Source of the DNA: Struthidea cinerea
Taxonomy: Eukaryota > Chordata > Aves > Passeriformes > Corcoracidae
DNA: 64,000 nt
Direction of reading: 5' to 3'
Assembly (NCBI GenBank): GCA_013397865.1
Contig: VZTI01002805.1
Span: forward strand, 169,206-233,205
A program made the translations under genes and the position numbers. How positions within the stretch are numbered: position 1 is the first letter of the stretch; every line of letters begins with the position of its first letter. Below are positions 61,339-64,000 of this stretch, one piece after another. Below the pieces are notes generated by a model. The model ran no database searches. It had not been told where the DNA came from and worked only from the letters and a program-made list of their open reading frames with translations.

Positions 61339-62395
61339 CATAGAATCATAGAATGGTTTGGGTTGGAAGGACCTTAAAGTTTATCTACTTCCAACCCATC
61401 TTCCATGGGCAGAGTGACCTTCCACTACATCAGGTGGCCCAAAATTCCATCCAGTCTGGCCTTGAACACCTCCAGGTCACCCACAAATTCTCTTGACAAT
61501 CTGAACTAATGTCTCAGCATCACATTATAAAAAACCCCTCTATCTGATCTAAGTCAACTCACTTTCTGTTTGAAGCCATTCCCCCTTGTCCTATCATTAC
61601 AAGCCCTCATAAAAAAGTCCATCTCCAGCTCTCTTGTAGCCCCCTCCTTTAAATACCAGAAGGCTGCTATAAGATCTACCTGGAGACTTTTGTTCTCCTG
61701 AATGAACGGTCACAGCTCTTTCAGCCCGTTTTCATAGGAGAGGTACTCCAGCCATCTGATCATCTTCATGGCCCTCCTCTGAATTTGCTCCATTGTCCTT
61801 CCTGTGCTGGGGACCCCAGAGCTGGATGCAGCACTGCAGGTGGGGTCTCACCAGAGCAGAGCAGAAGAACAGAATCCCCTCCCTTGCCCTGCTGGCCACA
61901 CTGCTTTGGATACAGCCCAGGATACGACTGATTTTCTCGGATGCCAGCTCATGTCCAACCTGTCATCCACCAGCACCCCCAAGTCATTTTCATCAGGACT
62001 GCTCTAAATTTATTCTCTGCCCAGCCTGTATTTGTGCTTGGGATTTTCCTGACCCCAGTGCAGGACCTTACACTTGACCTTGTCAATCTTCATGAGGTTC
62101 ACATGAGCCCATCTCTCAAACCTGTCTAAGTCCCTCTGGATAGCATCCTTTCCCTCCAGTGTATCAACCACACCACACAGCTTGGCGTTGTTGGGGTGCA
62201 CTCCACCCCACTGTCCATGTTGCCAACAAAGCTGCTAAACAGCACTGGTCCCAATACCAACCCCTGAGGACACCACTCATCATTGCTCTCCACTTGGACA
62301 TTGAGCCATTGACCGCAATTCTTTGAGCGTGGCCATCCAGTCAATTCCTTATCCACTGAGTAGTACATTTCCCGCTAGTGGAAAAAGGATGAAGC
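61339..62395 (-). mobile_element. CR1 LINE 3' part with reverse-transcriptase remnant
   Basis: The left edge, 'catagaatcatagaatggtt' followed by 'tgggttggaaggacctta', is the intact CR1 3' terminus in antisense. It continues through 'aagccattcccccttgtcct', 'ctggggaccccagagctgga' and 'tcaccagagcagagcagaag', then 'attgagccattgaccgcaat' and 'caattccttatccactgagt'. Minus-strand frames retain reverse-transcriptase pieces such as GPVLFSSFVGNMDSG and AIQRDLDRFERWAHVNLMK (62010-62368), but in different frames with stops. It is truncated near 62395 and is the longest CR1 piece here with a clear 3' end. Confidence 0.95.
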
Positions 62396-63159
62396 AAATC
62401 AAAAGTGTAGATTTCTAGCCCTTTTTGGCAGACAGCTACATCTTATAGACTCTGGAGAGCACTCTGGAGATAGTGTAATAACCATGATTTGTCATGTTTC
62501 TCCCAATAACTTCTCTAACTGATAGTCATTTGCTTGTTAGGAAAAACCTCTCCCAGGCATTCTTAGTCTCTTATTTACTAAGTTTTGAGGGGATAAGCCA
62601 AGTGAATTTAACAATCCTTTAGACATTATCTAATAGATCCTACTGAGTCCAGCAGTAAAAAACAATTGCCCAAATACCTGTCACATCCCTCTTTCCCTAG
62701 GTGTAATCAGTTGTTTCAAGTCTGGATTGAATTCTAGGTTTGATGCTTAAGCTCCTAGACTGCCGATGTATGGAACTCATTTGAAAGACAACCCTTCTGC
62801 TTCGCCATACTTCAGGAATTGCCAACACCTGAGTTTGAGCTGGAATTTCAGTGACATATGAGAAGACACAGCTAGTAAGACTCTCAGATTCACAAAACTA
62901 CTTTCTTACTTGTCCCAGATCAACCTTTATCTCTCCCTGGAATACATTGAAATTAACTGCTGAACTGAAAGAAGATGCAAGAAAGTGACTGGAGACGCAT
63001 ATGACCACTGAGTTAGTTGAAATGTGGGGACTAACCTTCTGTATCACCCACTCCTTGATTAACTTTTATCTGATGGAGGTTCACTCATCTGCTAGAACAG
63101 CCAATTCTACCCTGTGGGTTTAATTATTTTGGAGTACTGGTAATATAAAGGTTAAGCCT

Positions 63160-63213
63160 TTATATATATAGGCTTATATATATTTTATATATATATATAT
63201 ATATAAAATATAA
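63160..63213. repeat. Interrupted (TA)n microsatellite
   Basis: Several TA runs, interrupted by GGC and TTT. The left and right parts are mutually complementary and could fold back. Confidence 0.9.
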
Positions 63214-63784
63214 AGTAGGCTAATTTAGATTAGCATCACTATGCCCTATAGTAACTGTTCCACTATCATCTTGTGAAGACTCTGTAAAAGTCACATGGAT
63301 ATTTGCCTTCCTAAAACAACTTTCATAATCAATTCCTAAAAGACACTGCCAATTAGGATTTTTTTTATTCATACAGGAATTAAGATCTCTCCATTTACAA
63401 AAACTATACTTGCCAATAATTCATATTTCAATTGTAGCACAATAGAAAGCAACATTTACATCAATTAAAAACAAGTGGTTCAGCCATCTATTTTAATATA
63501 TATGTTTAAACCTAATTAGCCTATTCAGTCAACCTAATTACGTCTTTTTAAATGCCTGCTTTTCTTATTTGCTAAAAGTAAGCTTTTAAACACAAAATAT
63601 ACTAAGCAGCATTTCATCTGAATCCTATCAAACAAAGTTATTGAGGCATGAGTTCTATATAACCAGTGAAGCAGAAGACCATGGCTATTACATGGATAAA
63701 TGCTCCAGAGTTACTGAAGCAACACAAAAACAATCATAGAAACATGGCTTTTGAAACCTCATAAGCAACTCATTTTGGAAAAAA

Positions 63785-63839
63785 GTGTGTGTGTGTATAT
63801 ATATATATTAATAGGCGCGCACACACACATATATATATG
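63785..63839. repeat. (GT)n(AT)n ... (GC)(AC)n(AT)n compound repeat
   Basis: GT and AT runs are followed by ATTAATAG, then GCGCGC, AC and AT runs. The GT run can pair with the AC run, so the whole is a loose inverted repeat, and nearly all of it is alternating purine-pyrimidine. Confidence 0.9.
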
Positions 63840-64000
63840 CCATTTGACGTCAAATCTGCACAAGAGATACATGTGGATTTGCTTCAAAATAATGTTCAAA
63901 ATAATATCTCACTCAACTCCTCCCAAAAACAACAGAGAACAAGCCAGAAATCAAAGCCTTCTATGAGACGTAAAAAAAAAAAAAAAAAAAGGCGCCCTTT

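Larger units (their letters stand above)
62396..64000. other. AT-rich unique DNA with microsatellites
   Basis: No gene is recognised. (TA)n tracts lie at 63160-63213, a GT/AT/AC compound repeat at 63785-63839, and a 19-base A run at 63972-63990 next to GGCGCCC at the window edge. Confidence 0.5.

Noticed and set aside
63972..64000. A-tract followed by GGCGCCC, recalling a tRNA-Lys primer-binding site or a retroposed tail
   Set aside because: The window ends 10 bases later, no LTR end precedes it, and an A-run before GGCGCC is not primer-binding-site context.
1..64000. CRISPR arrays, prokaryotic operons, tRNA or rRNA genes
   Set aside because: No regularly spaced repeats, no tRNA-like A/B boxes with cloverleaf arms noticed by eye, and the sequence is clearly vertebrate (CR1 and ERV LTRs).

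Overview
The window looks like non-coding nuclear DNA from a bird. The main reason is at least eight fragments of CR1, the dominant avian LINE. They are recognised by the antisense signature around 'gaatggtttgggttggaag', by the ATTCTATGA-type 3' end repeats, and by remnants of the CR1 endonuclease, reverse transcriptase and ORF1 esterase. The second reason is a mixed population of avian endogenous-retrovirus LTRs: betaretrovirus-like with 6-bp target duplications, and ERVL-like with the 'tgtggtttaaccc' terminus. The richness in ERVK/ERVL-type LTRs would fit a songbird or another neoavian better than chicken; that is inference. The sequence is AT-rich. I could not identify one intact protein-coding gene, tRNA, rRNA or CRISPR array. 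The longest open frames lie in transposons or LTRs, or resemble nothing I know. The window is probably intergenic, or the inside of a very large intron.

Layout. 1-3867: AT-rich unique DNA with a compact palindrome near 2.7 kb. 3868-4766: a + strand CR1 split by a solo LTR. 6337 to about 7095: a minus-strand LTR with TATA box and poly(A) signal. 8111-9665: a nest of CR1 pieces (3' end on minus, 3' end on plus, endonuclease region on minus). 11555-12083: CR1 reverse-transcriptase fragment. 18618-20582: the most unusual locus, a 3'-truncated betaretrovirus-like provirus (5' LTR, tRNA-Lys-type primer-binding site, leader, broken gag) flanked by a 91-bp direct repeat of host sequence. 21161-21490: CR1. 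23657-24544: ERVL-like solo LTR. 29709-30368 and 36174-36687: two solo LTRs with 6-bp target duplications. 43102-44036: a CR1 carrying an LTR, with its left part duplicated in tandem across a single N, probably an assembly error. 45399 to about 45885: truncated ERVL LTR. 52066-52494: CR1. 55752 to about 57118: degraded ERVL-like sequence. 57379-59035: CR1 with the 3' part of ORF2 joined to an ORF1 esterase fragment. 61339-62395: the longest single CR1 fragment. Between these blocks is AT-rich unique DNA with simple repeats and a few stretches that look like candidate regulatory DNA.

There is no gene pathway to reconstruct. The interest lies in insertion history: LTRs inside CR1 elements, CR1 nests, seven of nine LTR insertions on the minus strand, and two loci where duplicated sequence points either to unusual rearrangement or to joined haplotypes in the assembly. 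I saw no clear previously undescribed functional system.
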